Part shown: one piece after another, positions 1-7,154 of the stretch
Layout: the number at the start of each line of letters is the position of its first letter
Position numbering within the stretch: position 1 is the stretch's first letter
Assembly (NCBI RefSeq): GCF_024505145.1
Contig: NZ_JANIAA010000047.1
Location: 1 to 64,000, forward strand
DNA length: 64,000 bases
Source: Streptomyces rugosispiralis
GTDB lineage: Bacteria > Actinomycetota > Actinomycetes > Streptomycetales > Streptomycetaceae
Reading direction: 5' to 3'
Made by a program: the position numbers and the translations under genes
Notes under the pieces: generated by a model
What the model saw: the letters and a program-made list of their open reading frames with translations, nothing else
The model's database searches: none
Told to the model about the DNA's origin: nothing

Positions 1-1
1 C

Positions 2-211
2 ACAGGCGGAGGCTCGGGGACCAGCGGAGGCTCCGGAACGGGCGGAGGCTCGGGGACCAGCGGCGGCTCGGGGACCAGCGGCGGCGGTGGCTCGCTGGCC
101 AACACGGGTACGTCCGGCCTGCTGAAGATCGTCTCCCTCAGTGCCCTGCTGGCCGGTGCGGGCGCGGCAGCCGCGTTCGCGACCCGGAAGCGTCGCGCCG
201 GGCAACACTGA
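2..211 (+). CDS. C-terminus of LANTG (LAXTG) sortase-anchored surface protein, 5' end outside window
   Basis: The reading frame enters from the left edge and ends at TGA 209-211. It reads as a Gly/Ser/Thr repeat spacer (GGGSGTSGGSGT type), then the sorting motif LANTG, a hydrophobic stretch (LLKIVSLSALLAGAGAAAAF) and a basic tail (RKRRAGQH). This is the classic cell-wall sorting signal; LAXTG is the motif recognised by class E sortases of Streptomyces. The protein would be exported, cleaved between Thr and Gly and linked to peptidoglycan. The N-terminal functional domain lies outside the window, so its role (for example a chaplin-like or adhesin protein) cannot be told. A strong hairpin follows 22 bp downstream. 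Confidence 0.85.
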   Translation, partial: TGGGSGTSGGSGTGGGSGTSGGSGTSGGGGSLANTGTSGLLKIVSLSALLAGAGAAAAFATRKRRAGQH

Positions 212-233
212 GACAACACGGAAAGTCAGGTGA

Positions 234-273
234 TCTGCCCGCCCGCGATATCGCAATGACGCGGGCGGGCAGA
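234..273 (+). terminator. Perfect 14-bp stem-loop terminator after the LANTG gene
   Basis: The arms TCTGCCCGCCCGCG (234-247) and CGCGGGCGGGCAGA (260-273) pair perfectly around a 12-nt loop. There is no T-tract, as is common for actinobacterial terminators. It lies just after the surface-protein stop. Confidence 0.75.
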
Positions 274-320
274 CCACACCTGCCGGATCTGATCAGGCTG
301 CTGAGCTGGGTGTTTCCTAT

Positions 321-529
321 GGAGCGCGCTGTGCGTATCCATCGTTCGGCGAACGCGACGTTCACGTGGCTTGCGCGCTGTGGTGCGGGCGGCAGACCGA
401 AGCGGCGTAGAACGCGCCGGATTGCGGCGGCGGCAACTCTATGACCGAGCCGTCGGAGCTCCCTTGGATTCTGACGTACGCCCAGGTCGGATTCTCTCGC
501 GCGAGGCGCTGGATGAGCGCGACTCTTCT
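321..529 (-). pseudogene. Decayed rve/DDE-type transposase fragment (IS3/IS481-like)
   Basis: On the minus strand one frame gives ALIQRLARENPTWAYVRIQG, the next frame continues ELRRLGHRVAAAAIRRVLRRFGLPPAPQR, and this jumps to HVNVAFAERWIRTAR. These are, in order, the pre-catalytic helices and the C-terminal ERWIRTxR motif of integrase-core transposases. At least one frameshift is present, and most of the catalytic core between the second and third blocks is deleted. It is a relic with no coding capacity. The rest of 274-612 shows no gene. Confidence 0.65.
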
Positions 530-612
530 GGCAACGACGGACGACCGGGCGGCAGGTGCCGTGCGAGAGCGGAGAGCACCGCACGATCGGCCCACGAGAG
601 CCTGGCCACGGG

Positions 613-1407
613 TCAGCGACCTGGGGCCCCGCCCGGGAGGTCGAACTGCTTCATGCGCTCCAGTACCTGATCCGTGTCGGGCTGCCGGATCTCGTCGACG
701 ATGCGACCGTCGGCCAGGAATACCACACGATCCGCGTAGGTCGCGGCGACCGGGTCGTGCGTGACCATGACGATGGTCTGCCCCATGTGCCTTACCAACT
801 GGGTGAGAAGCGACAGGACTTCGGCGCCCGAACGGGAGTCCAGATTGCCCGTCGGCTCGTCCGCGAAGATGATCTGCGGGCGGCCGGCGAGCGCTCGTGC
901 GCAGGCAACACGCTGCTGCTGCCCTCCGGACAGCTGACCGGGGCGGTGGGTGAGCCGTTGGGTGAGACCGAGTGCGGTGATGACCTGGTCCAGCCATTCC
1001 GGGGCGGGACGTCGACCGGCGATGACCAGGGGAAGGGTGATGTTCTCGGCCACGGTCAGCGTGGGCAGGAGGTGGAACGCCTGGAAGACGAATCCGATCC
1101 GCTCCCTGCGCAGCTGGGTCAACTGCCGGTCCGAGAGCCGGGACAGTTCCTGGTCGCCGATGCGCACCGACCCGGAAGTGGGAGAGTCGAGCCCGGCGAG
1201 GCACTGCATGAGCGTGGACTTGCCCGAGCCCGAGGGGCCCATGATGGCGGTGAACTGGCCTTTGTGGAACGAGACCGTGACGTGGTCGAGCGCCGTTACC
1301 TCGCCGGCGCCGCCGCAGTGGACCTTGGTGAGATCAACGGCGGCCGCGGCAGGCGGGAGCCCGTGTGGCGGATACCCGGTCTCGTGGCGGGAGTGGGCCG
1401 AGGTCAT
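613..1407 (-). CDS. Lanthipeptide ABC exporter, ATP-binding protein
   Basis: A 264-residue MacB/LolD-type ABC ATPase. It shows Walker A GPSGSGKST, Q-loop VFQAFHLLP, signature LSGGQQQR, Walker B IIFADEPT followed by GNLDS, and the H-loop VTHDP. The start at 1407 is chosen because GAGGAG precedes it and the ATG overlaps the stop of the upstream peptidase as ATGA; a longer open frame upstream has no domain. It would energise the FtsX-type permease encoded at 4793-6703, presumably exporting the modified peptide or giving self-protection. It is the last gene of the minus-strand lanthipeptide operon. Confidence 0.9.
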   Translation of the reverse strand: MTSAHSRHETGYPPHGLPPAAAAVDLTKVHCGGAGEVTALDHVTVSFHKGQFTAIMGPSGSGKSTLMQCLAGLDSPTSGSVRIGDQELSRLSDRQLTQLRRERIGFVFQAFHLLPTLTVAENITLPLVIAGRRPAPEWLDQVITALGLTQRLTHRPGQLSGGQQQRVACARALAGRPQIIFADEPTGNLDSRSGAEVLSLLTQLVRHMGQTIVMVTHDPVAATYADRVVFLADGRIVDEIRQPDTDQVLERMKQFDLPGGAPGR

Positions 1408-3554
1408 GTGGCGCTCCTCGTGGCCGGTGCGGGCGCGGGAGACTGTCCGGAGCACGGCAGAGGGGGTGCCTCGGAGCGGTGGCTGACGGAGAGACCGGTG
1501 TGCGCGGCCAGCAGCGCGAGGACGTGGGCGCCCAGGGTCCGGGCCTCGTCCGGGGCGCGTCCGTAGTGACCAGTGTCCTCCCGGTGGTCGAGCAGGATGG
1601 GCGCGCTGCCGGACGTGGCGTCCTGCAAGGCGGCACAGAGTTTCCAGGCGTGCCAGGGGCGCACCCGGGCATCGTTGCCGCCTGTGATGAAAAGGGTGGC
1701 CGGGTAGCTGTCGCCGTCGTGCACATGGTGGTACGGGGAATACGTCATCAGGGATCGCAGCGAGTCGGGGACGGCGGGATCCCCGTACTCCTCGAGCCAC
1801 AGTTTTCCCAGGCCGCCCTGGTCGTAGCGAGCCATGTCCGTCAGTGGCGCCGCGCAGGCCACGGCGGAGAAGAGCCGGGGTATGCGCACCAGGGCGGCCG
1901 ACACGACGAGACCTCCATTGCTGGCGGCGAGCGCGGCGAGTTGTCCGGGGCCCGCCTCGCCCAGTTCCTGGAGTGCCCTGCCCGCCGCGCACAGGTCATC
2001 GACGGTGTCGGACTTCCCTGCCCCGCGCCCCGCCGCTGCCCAGCCGGGGCCGTACTCGCCACCTCCCCGGGCGTGGACCCAGGCGATACGTCCGCCCGCG
2101 GCGAGCCATGCGGCGAAGATCGGGTCCCAGGAGGGTTCCAGGGGCACGCCGAAACCGCCGTAGACCGTGATCAAGGTGGGAGCCGGCCCCTGCCGGGTTC
2201 CGGATGACGGGTCGCAGACCGTGACGGGGACGGAGGTGCCGTCGCGACTGGTGGCGGTCACGGTGCGCAGGGCCGAACGGCGAGCCGTCGGTATCGCCGG
2301 GGCCGCCGCGCTGACGCGGTGGCCGAACGCTCCGTACTGGGGGTCGTCGGCGAGGATCCAGCAGGCGCTGCCGGGTTGTCCCGTGCGGTCGTAGGTCGTC
2401 GGGCCGAGGCGCAGCCGGGCGGACCAGGTGAAGCCGAAGGGCTCGCCATCGCGGGCGTTCGGCTTCACGGGGGCGGCCGGCATGTCGGTCACCTCGCCGT
2501 CCGTGGCGATGCGCCGGACTTCGAGTCGGCGGGTAGTACCGGACTGGCTGAGTACAGCGAGTCGGGGCTCCGTGTCCGGCCCCATGACGCGCAGCGCACG
2601 GATGTTTTCCGTCCCAGTGGCCGCCTGCCATGCCGGGGAGTCAACCGGTGCGGACTCGAACGGGACGGGGTGCGTCACGCGCCCCTGAGCGGCGCAGGTG
2701 AGGTCCAGTGCGGACAGGGCGAGAGCCTCGCCGGCGATGTACAGCCGTCCGGTGCCCAGGGCGAGGGCGGTGATGCGCAGGTCTTCGAGCGGGAGCTGTT
2801 GCCAGTCGGGAGTGTCCTGGCCGGTCCAGCGCGTGTACCACCAGCGTGTCCCGGACGCGTCGGGGGTCCGGGTCCGCAGCAGTACGTGTCCTCGGGGACC
2901 GGCGTGGAGGGACAGCCGTGCCGCCCCCACGACGGGGAGCCCCACGGTGCGGTTCCTGCCGTCGCGGAGATGGTGTGCGCGCAGGGTGTGTTCAGTGCGG
3001 GTGCCCGAGGCGTACAGCAGTGTCTGGCCGATGAACGCCACGCCGGTGTGCGGTGCGGCGTCAGGGAGTCGCCGTGGTTCCTCCGTGGCGTCGACCGGGA
3101 CGACGAGAAGACCGCCGTTCTCGTGCCCGCCGTGATGGAGTTGCGCGACGACCACCCGACCCATGGGGTTGGGCTGCCAGCCCGCCAGGCGGTTGACCGA
3201 CGAACCGCCACCGGTGTCCAGCAGCACCCGGTCGCGGCCATCGGCCACCGAGGCGGTCAACCGCTCACCACCCTCAGCGGTGAGTTCATGCCGGAAGATC
3301 GTCCCTCCTGCCTCGGCGGGAGGGGAGAGCAACCGGCCCGCCGAGGCGGCTTCGATGTCGGCCAGACAGTGTTCCCATGCCCTCTCCGCTGCCTTCTGCT
3401 GTCGGCTGCGCCGGTGCAGCAGTGCCTCCTGGGACGCCAGCCATGAGCGGGTACGCGGGGAGGACCGGTCCTCCAGCCAGCGGTACGGGTCAGGTGCGCG
3501 TTCGGTGTCCCGATCCGGTGTCCGATGGTGAGTTGTCGATACGCGGTCAGCCAC
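1404..3554 (-). CDS. Prolyl oligopeptidase (S9A), predicted lanthipeptide leader peptidase
   Basis: A 716-residue serine peptidase with the prolyl-oligopeptidase layout: N-terminal DPYRWLED segment, a beta-propeller, and a C-terminal alpha/beta-hydrolase domain. The likely triad is Ser545 (AASNGG), Asp628 (GGNDARV) and His663 (TGHYGR). The GTG start at 3554 has GGAGG six bases upstream and overlaps the MFS stop by 8 bp. Known: FlaP, a peptidase of this family in a class III lanthipeptide cluster, removes the leader after a Pro. Inference: here it cuts both precursors after Pro19, immediately before the Ser/Thr/Cys core. S9A enzymes usually act on short peptides, and the substrate here is only 29 residues. 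Confidence 0.88.
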   Translation of the reverse strand: MADRVSTTHHRTPDRDTERAPDPYRWLEDRSSPRTRSWLASQEALLHRRSRQQKAAERAWEHCLADIEAASAGRLLSPPAEAGGTIFRHELTAEGGERLTASVADGRDRVLLDTGGGSSVNRLAGWQPNPMGRVVVAQLHHGGHENGGLLVVPVDATEEPRRLPDAAPHTGVAFIGQTLLYASGTRTEHTLRAHHLRDGRNRTVGLPVVGAARLSLHAGPRGHVLLRTRTPDASGTRWWYTRWTGQDTPDWQQLPLEDLRITALALGTGRLYIAGEALALSALDLTCAAQGRVTHPVPFESAPVDSPAWQAATGTENIRALRVMGPDTEPRLAVLSQSGTTRRLEVRRIATDGEVTDMPAAPVKPNARDGEPFGFTWSARLRLGPTTYDRTGQPGSACWILADDPQYGAFGHRVSAAAPAIPTARRSALRTVTATSRDGTSVPVTVCDPSSGTRQGPAPTLITVYGGFGVPLEPSWDPIFAAWLAAGGRIAWVHARGGGEYGPGWAAAGRGAGKSDTVDDLCAAGRALQELGEAGPGQLAALAASNGGLVVSAALVRIPRLFSAVACAAPLTDMARYDQGGLGKLWLEEYGDPAVPDSLRSLMTYSPYHHVHDGDSYPATLFITGGNDARVRPWHAWKLCAALQDATSGSAPILLDHREDTGHYGRAPDEARTLGAHVLALLAAHTGLSVSHRSEAPPLPCSGQSPAPAPATRSAT

Positions 3555-4782
3555 GCCGTACCTCCACACGTCCCGCTTCGGCTGTCCGGACCTCGTCGCG
3601 CGGTGTCCCGTGCCGGGCCGCGACGAAGGCCCCGCCGATGGCGAGCAGGACGACAGCGGCAGCGGCGCAGGCCACGGTGGGCGTGAGACCGAAGGTGTGC
3701 GCGCTCGCCCCGGCCAGGACCGGTCCGAGGGGGGCGATGGCCTGCGAGAGGAAGCCACTGCCGCTGTGCACCCGGCCTTGGAGATACGGGGGAGTGATAC
3801 GCATCTGTGTGGCGGAGATGACCACGGCGATCACGGGCCCGGCCGCCGCGGCCAGAGCCAGCAGGAGGGTGGTGGCCCAGGTGGTGCGGATTGTCGCGAA
3901 CCCGAGCAGTGCCCCGGCGACGACAGCCGTGGAACCGGCGATGCCCGGCCCTGGCGGCAGATGCCGTGCCACCGGCGCCGCGGCGAGAGAGCCAACCAGT
4001 GCGCCGGCCCCCAGGGCCGCGGTCTGTACACCGACGCCGAGATCGCCCGCTCCTGAATCCTCGGCCGAGGCGATGATGACGATCAGGAGTCCGTTGAAGA
4101 CCAGGTTGAGTACGGTCGCGTTGAGCGCCCCGTAGCGCAGGAACGGAGAGCGCCACAGGAAGCGGAGCCCTGCGACCGCGGCCTTCACAGGGGGTTGCTG
4201 GTCGCTCGTGGTACCGGCGCCCGCCGGCAGCAGGGCGACACACCACACCGCCACCAGGTACGTGCCGGCATCGGCGGCGAACACCCAGGCGGCATCGACC
4301 TTGAGCAGGACACCGCCCGCCAGTGGACCCGCGATCATCGCGACAGCCGCGCGGCTCTGGATCAGTGCCAGTGCCCGGGGCACGAGGTCGGCGTCGACGA
4401 AGTTGCGTACGGCCACGTTCTCCGCGGGAGCGAGTGTGCTGCCGACCGAGCCCAGCAGAAACGCGGCGACGAGAAGAGCGCTTGTCCCGGTGGCGTCGGT
4501 CGCTTCCAGGACGGCGAGTGCTCCGAGCACGAACGCGCCGATGGTGTTGCAGGTCAGAAGTAGCGTGCGGCGTTCGTACCGGTCCGCGAGGACCCCGGCG
4601 GGCAGCCGCGCCAGCACGATTCCGAAGGACAGTGCGGTGCTGATGAATCCCGCCTGACGCACGTCTCCGCTGTGGTCGAGGGCGACCACGGGCAGGGCGA
4701 TGACCGAGGCGGCCGTCCCGATGGCGGAGGCCGACTCACCGCAGTACAGGAACCAGAAAAGTCTGCCGAACCTCTTCTTCAT
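3547..4782 (-). CDS. MFS transporter of the lanthipeptide operon
   Basis: A 411-residue major-facilitator protein with about 12 hydrophobic segments and the MFS loop motif (AGVLADRYERR) after the second helix. It resembles enterobactin-exporter/MefA-like drug efflux carriers. The start ATG at 4782 (MKKRFGRLFW) follows GAGGCAGG and lies 10 bp after the permease stop; an in-frame start 45 bases upstream would add a poorly conserved segment inside the permease gene. It is sandwiched between permease and peptidase, so a role in export of, or immunity to, the mature peptide is inferred. Confidence 0.87.
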   Translation of the reverse strand: MKKRFGRLFWFLYCGESASAIGTAASVIALPVVALDHSGDVRQAGFISTALSFGIVLARLPAGVLADRYERRTLLLTCNTIGAFVLGALAVLEATDATGTSALLVAAFLLGSVGSTLAPAENVAVRNFVDADLVPRALALIQSRAAVAMIAGPLAGGVLLKVDAAWVFAADAGTYLVAVWCVALLPAGAGTTSDQQPPVKAAVAGLRFLWRSPFLRYGALNATVLNLVFNGLLIVIIASAEDSGAGDLGVGVQTAALGAGALVGSLAAAPVARHLPPGPGIAGSTAVVAGALLGFATIRTTWATTLLLALAAAAGPVIAVVISATQMRITPPYLQGRVHSGSGFLSQAIAPLGPVLAGASAHTFGLTPTVACAAAAVVLLAIGGAFVAARHGTPRDEVRTAEAGRVEVRRG

Positions 4783-4792
4783 GCGGCCTGCC

Positions 4793-6703
4793 TCATGTGG
4801 TTCGCCTCGCGAACTGTTCCTGGACACCTGACAAGGGATGTGCCGTCATCACGGACGGCACGGCGACCGCGAGGGCGGCGGCGGCCAGTACCCCGACCGT
4901 CCAGGGGACGTCGAAGCCGGGCACCGCTCCGGCCCCCAGCACGATGGACAGTGGAACGAGACAGGCCACGGCTGTGATGGCCGCCAGGCCCACGCCCACG
5001 GCAGTCGCGCCGAACGCCTCGTAAAGGACGCAACGCAGCATCTGGAACCTGCTCAGGCCGAGGGCCCGCAGATGGGCGCGCTGAGCACGGCGGTCACGCT
5101 GAGCGAGTGAGCACGTGTTCGCGGCGGCCAGCAGCGCATAGCCCGCGACGACGGCCACGATCAGACGGGAGGCCAGGTCGTCCGCCGGGTTACGGGGGTT
5201 GAAGTCGGCCAGGTACTCGGTCCGCGAGGCGAACTTCTGACCCCGTTGAGGGGGCCAGGACCGAGTCTGGCCGGTGAGCAGGGTTTGGTCCGCGTACGGG
5301 GACGGGGTGTGGCCGAGCGCGGTGGCACGCGGGATCACAAACTCCGGGAAGGCCAGGTCGCGTTCGTAGACGGCGGCGAGCGTCAGCGTCCGGCGTGCGC
5401 CGTCCGCGAGGGTGAGCCGCACTTTCTGGCCGATGCGCCAGTGGTGCCCCTCGGCCTGCATGGCTCCGGCCGCGAAGGTTCCATCGCGCAGGGCGGAGAG
5501 CCGGCCCTCCCGCACCTTGAGGTCCACGACCTCGGCCAGCGGCGCTCCGTCCACCCCCCAGGCGCGGGTGGCGGCAGGCTGGTCGTCGTAGGAGGTCGGC
5601 GGGGCGGTCACCTCCGTCGCCACGAGCGCCGTGGCCCGTCCTCCGGGGAACGTCCGGGGGGTGACAGGGAGGCGGGTGCCCGGCTCGGCGGTGACCACCG
5701 CGTCGGCCCGCAACCCTTCGCTGGTCTGCCGGTCGATCGCACGCCCCATGGTCGCGCCCGTGCCCAGCAGGGAGGCGGCGATTCCGACCGCCAGGAGCAC
5801 CGGTACCGCCATCGCCGTCGTACGCGCGGGAGTGGACCGTAACCCGGCGGCCGCGATGCGGCCCACGCGCCGGTCCAGCAGACACATCGTCCAGCACGCG
5901 GGACGGACCAGAACCGGCACGATCCACGGAGCGAGCACGGCGAGCGTGGGGATCACGACGAGGGCGAGTCCTGGCGCCATGGCGCCACGCACCGTCATGG
6001 GAAGGTTCATGAAGGCCATGACGAACAGCAGGGGAGCACACAGCACCCCGATCATGAAGAGGCCCGTCGCCCCTCGCGCGCGGCTCCGGGACGAGGCCAC
6101 GGACAACTCCGCGTCCTTCAGCAGCCTCCCCGGGCTGACCCGCCCCGCGGCCAGAACACTGGCCCAGGCGGCCAGCACGCCCACACCGGCAGTGGTCAGA
6201 CAGACAGCGATAGCGATCCACCACGTCTGGTCGGACGCCGGCAGTGTTGCCGCCTCGGGGAACAACTGCCGTTTCACCAGCAGCCGCCTCCCAGCGCGGG
6301 CCAGCGGAACCATACCCACGGCGGCGCCCACCGCCGCCGATACGAGCGCGAGGCTCACCACGTCCAGGGCGACCATTGCGCGCAGTCTGCCCGCTGTGAC
6401 TCCCAGGGCACGTAACACGGCGAACTGGCCGAGCCGTTGACCCGTCCACAGTGAGATGGTCGATCCGATGACCACAACCGCGCACATCAGGAGCATGGAC
6501 AGCAGCAGGGACAGCAGGTCCCGGGCGTCCCCGGCCTGATCGGCGGCGACGGAGTGCTCGGGGAAGGACGGCAGGCTCACCCCGGTGAACATCAGGGCGC
6601 ACGCGCCCACACCCGCCGCGGTTATCGCGCACGCGAGCGCCGCCCCTGCCACTCTGCCGGGGTACGTCCGCAACTCGGACGCGAACAGGCGGCGCATGCG
6701 CAT
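4793..6703 (-). CDS. FtsX-type ABC transporter permease of the lanthipeptide operon
   Basis: A 636-residue membrane protein with two FtsX-like permease modules. Hydrophobic helices lie near the N-terminus, around residues 85-240 and at the C-terminus, separated by an extracytoplasmic segment (VVTAEPGTRLPVTPR to PYADQTLL). It pairs with the ATPase at 613-1407. The start is placed at 6703 (MRMRRLFASELRTYPGR), the first Met before conserved sequence. The 43 further codons upstream read through low-quality sequence and the terminator hairpin. No strong Shine-Dalgarno is visible, so the start is less sure than the family. Confidence 0.85.
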   Translation of the reverse strand: MRMRRLFASELRTYPGRVAGAALACAITAAGVGACALMFTGVSLPSFPEHSVAADQAGDARDLLSLLLSMLLMCAVVVIGSTISLWTGQRLGQFAVLRALGVTAGRLRAMVALDVVSLALVSAAVGAAVGMVPLARAGRRLLVKRQLFPEAATLPASDQTWWIAIAVCLTTAGVGVLAAWASVLAAGRVSPGRLLKDAELSVASSRSRARGATGLFMIGVLCAPLLFVMAFMNLPMTVRGAMAPGLALVVIPTLAVLAPWIVPVLVRPACWTMCLLDRRVGRIAAAGLRSTPARTTAMAVPVLLAVGIAASLLGTGATMGRAIDRQTSEGLRADAVVTAEPGTRLPVTPRTFPGGRATALVATEVTAPPTSYDDQPAATRAWGVDGAPLAEVVDLKVREGRLSALRDGTFAAGAMQAEGHHWRIGQKVRLTLADGARRTLTLAAVYERDLAFPEFVIPRATALGHTPSPYADQTLLTGQTRSWPPQRGQKFASRTEYLADFNPRNPADDLASRLIVAVVAGYALLAAANTCSLAQRDRRAQRAHLRALGLSRFQMLRCVLYEAFGATAVGVGLAAITAVACLVPLSIVLGAGAVPGFDVPWTVGVLAAAALAVAVPSVMTAHPLSGVQEQFARRTT

Positions 6704-6787
6704 CGGTCCGACAGGGGGGTACAGGGTGCGAGCCGCTGCAGGCAAGGTTCTCTGTCCTCCACAGGGAGCGTAGGCTGGATGGAGCCC

Positions 6788-6816
6788 GGGGAGGCCATCC
6801 TGATCGTGGCCTCCCC
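6788..6816 (-). terminator. Stem-loop between precursor genes and transporter genes
   Basis: GGGGAGGCCA (6788-6797) and TGGCCTCCCC (6807-6816) form a perfect 10-bp stem with a 9-nt loop. It sits 56 bp downstream of the second precursor stop and 85 bp upstream of the permease start. It may terminate most transcripts so that precursor mRNA exceeds exporter and peptidase mRNA. Confidence 0.6.
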
Positions 6817-6871
6817 GAACTCGCTTCCCCAAGCGGGTGTCGTAGGGGTCACTGCCCTACGAGGCTGTGTC

Positions 6872-6961
6872 TCAGTGGCAGGACACAGCGCTGAAGGTGC
6901 TGATGGGGGCGTCGAGGACGGTCTCCTCGTCGAGCTCCTGCAGAGCGAGAACATTCAGCAT
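6872..6961 (-). CDS. Class III lanthipeptide precursor 2 (29 aa)
   Basis: A very short gene with start ATG at 6961 behind a strong ribosome site (GGGAGGTGA). The leader MLNVLALQELDEETVLDAP is followed by the core ISTFSAVSCH and TGA. The core holds Ser21-x2-Ser24-x3-Cys28, the labionin signature of class III lanthipeptides, and Thr22 and Ser27 are further dehydratable residues. The leader has the L-x-L-Q box typical of class III leaders (VLALQ). It differs from precursor 1 in five residues of the core only (Ile23 to Phe, Ile25-Gly26-Gly27 to Ala-Val-Ser), so this is a tandem duplication with a diversified core. Pro19 at the junction matches the operon's prolyl-oligopeptidase. Confidence 0.9.
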   Translation of the reverse strand: MLNVLALQELDEETVLDAPISTFSAVSCH

Positions 6962-7005
6962 GCGAGTCACCTCCCTTCATCACGTCGACTGGATCCCCGG
7001 GTGGT

Positions 7006-7095
7006 TCAGTGGCAGCCACCAATGCTGATGGTGCTGATGGGGGCGTCGAGGACGGTCTCCTCGTCGAGCTCCTGCAGAGCGAGAACATTCAGCAT
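7006..7095 (-). CDS. Class III lanthipeptide precursor 1 (29 aa)
   Basis: Start ATG 7095 follows an excellent ribosome site (GGGAGGTGAT). The leader MLNVLALQELDEETVLDAP is identical to that of the second copy and the core is ISTISIGGCH. Ser21-x2-Ser24-x3-Cys28 fits the class III labionin pattern: both Ser would be phosphorylated and dehydrated by LanKC, then joined with Cys28 in a carbacyclic labionin or a lanthionine. It lies 59 bp after the LanKC stop on the same strand, the RamC-RamS order. At 29 residues it is shorter than SapB- or labyrinthopeptin-type precursors (about 40). A longer overlapping frame starting near 7088 is a frame-shadow and not the product. Confidence 0.92.
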   Translation of the reverse strand: MLNVLALQELDEETVLDAPISTISIGGCH

Positions 7096-7154
7096 ACGGA
7101 TCACCTCCCTTCAACGCGTGGTCCCGGCGGTGCGTCGGCCTGGCCGGCCGGGGT

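Noticed and set aside
6849..7088. A 79-codon frame starting MFSLCRSSTRR over the precursor genes
   Set aside because: It starts at an internal ATG in another frame; the adjacent 29-codon frames have the ribosome sites, leader motif and labionin core.
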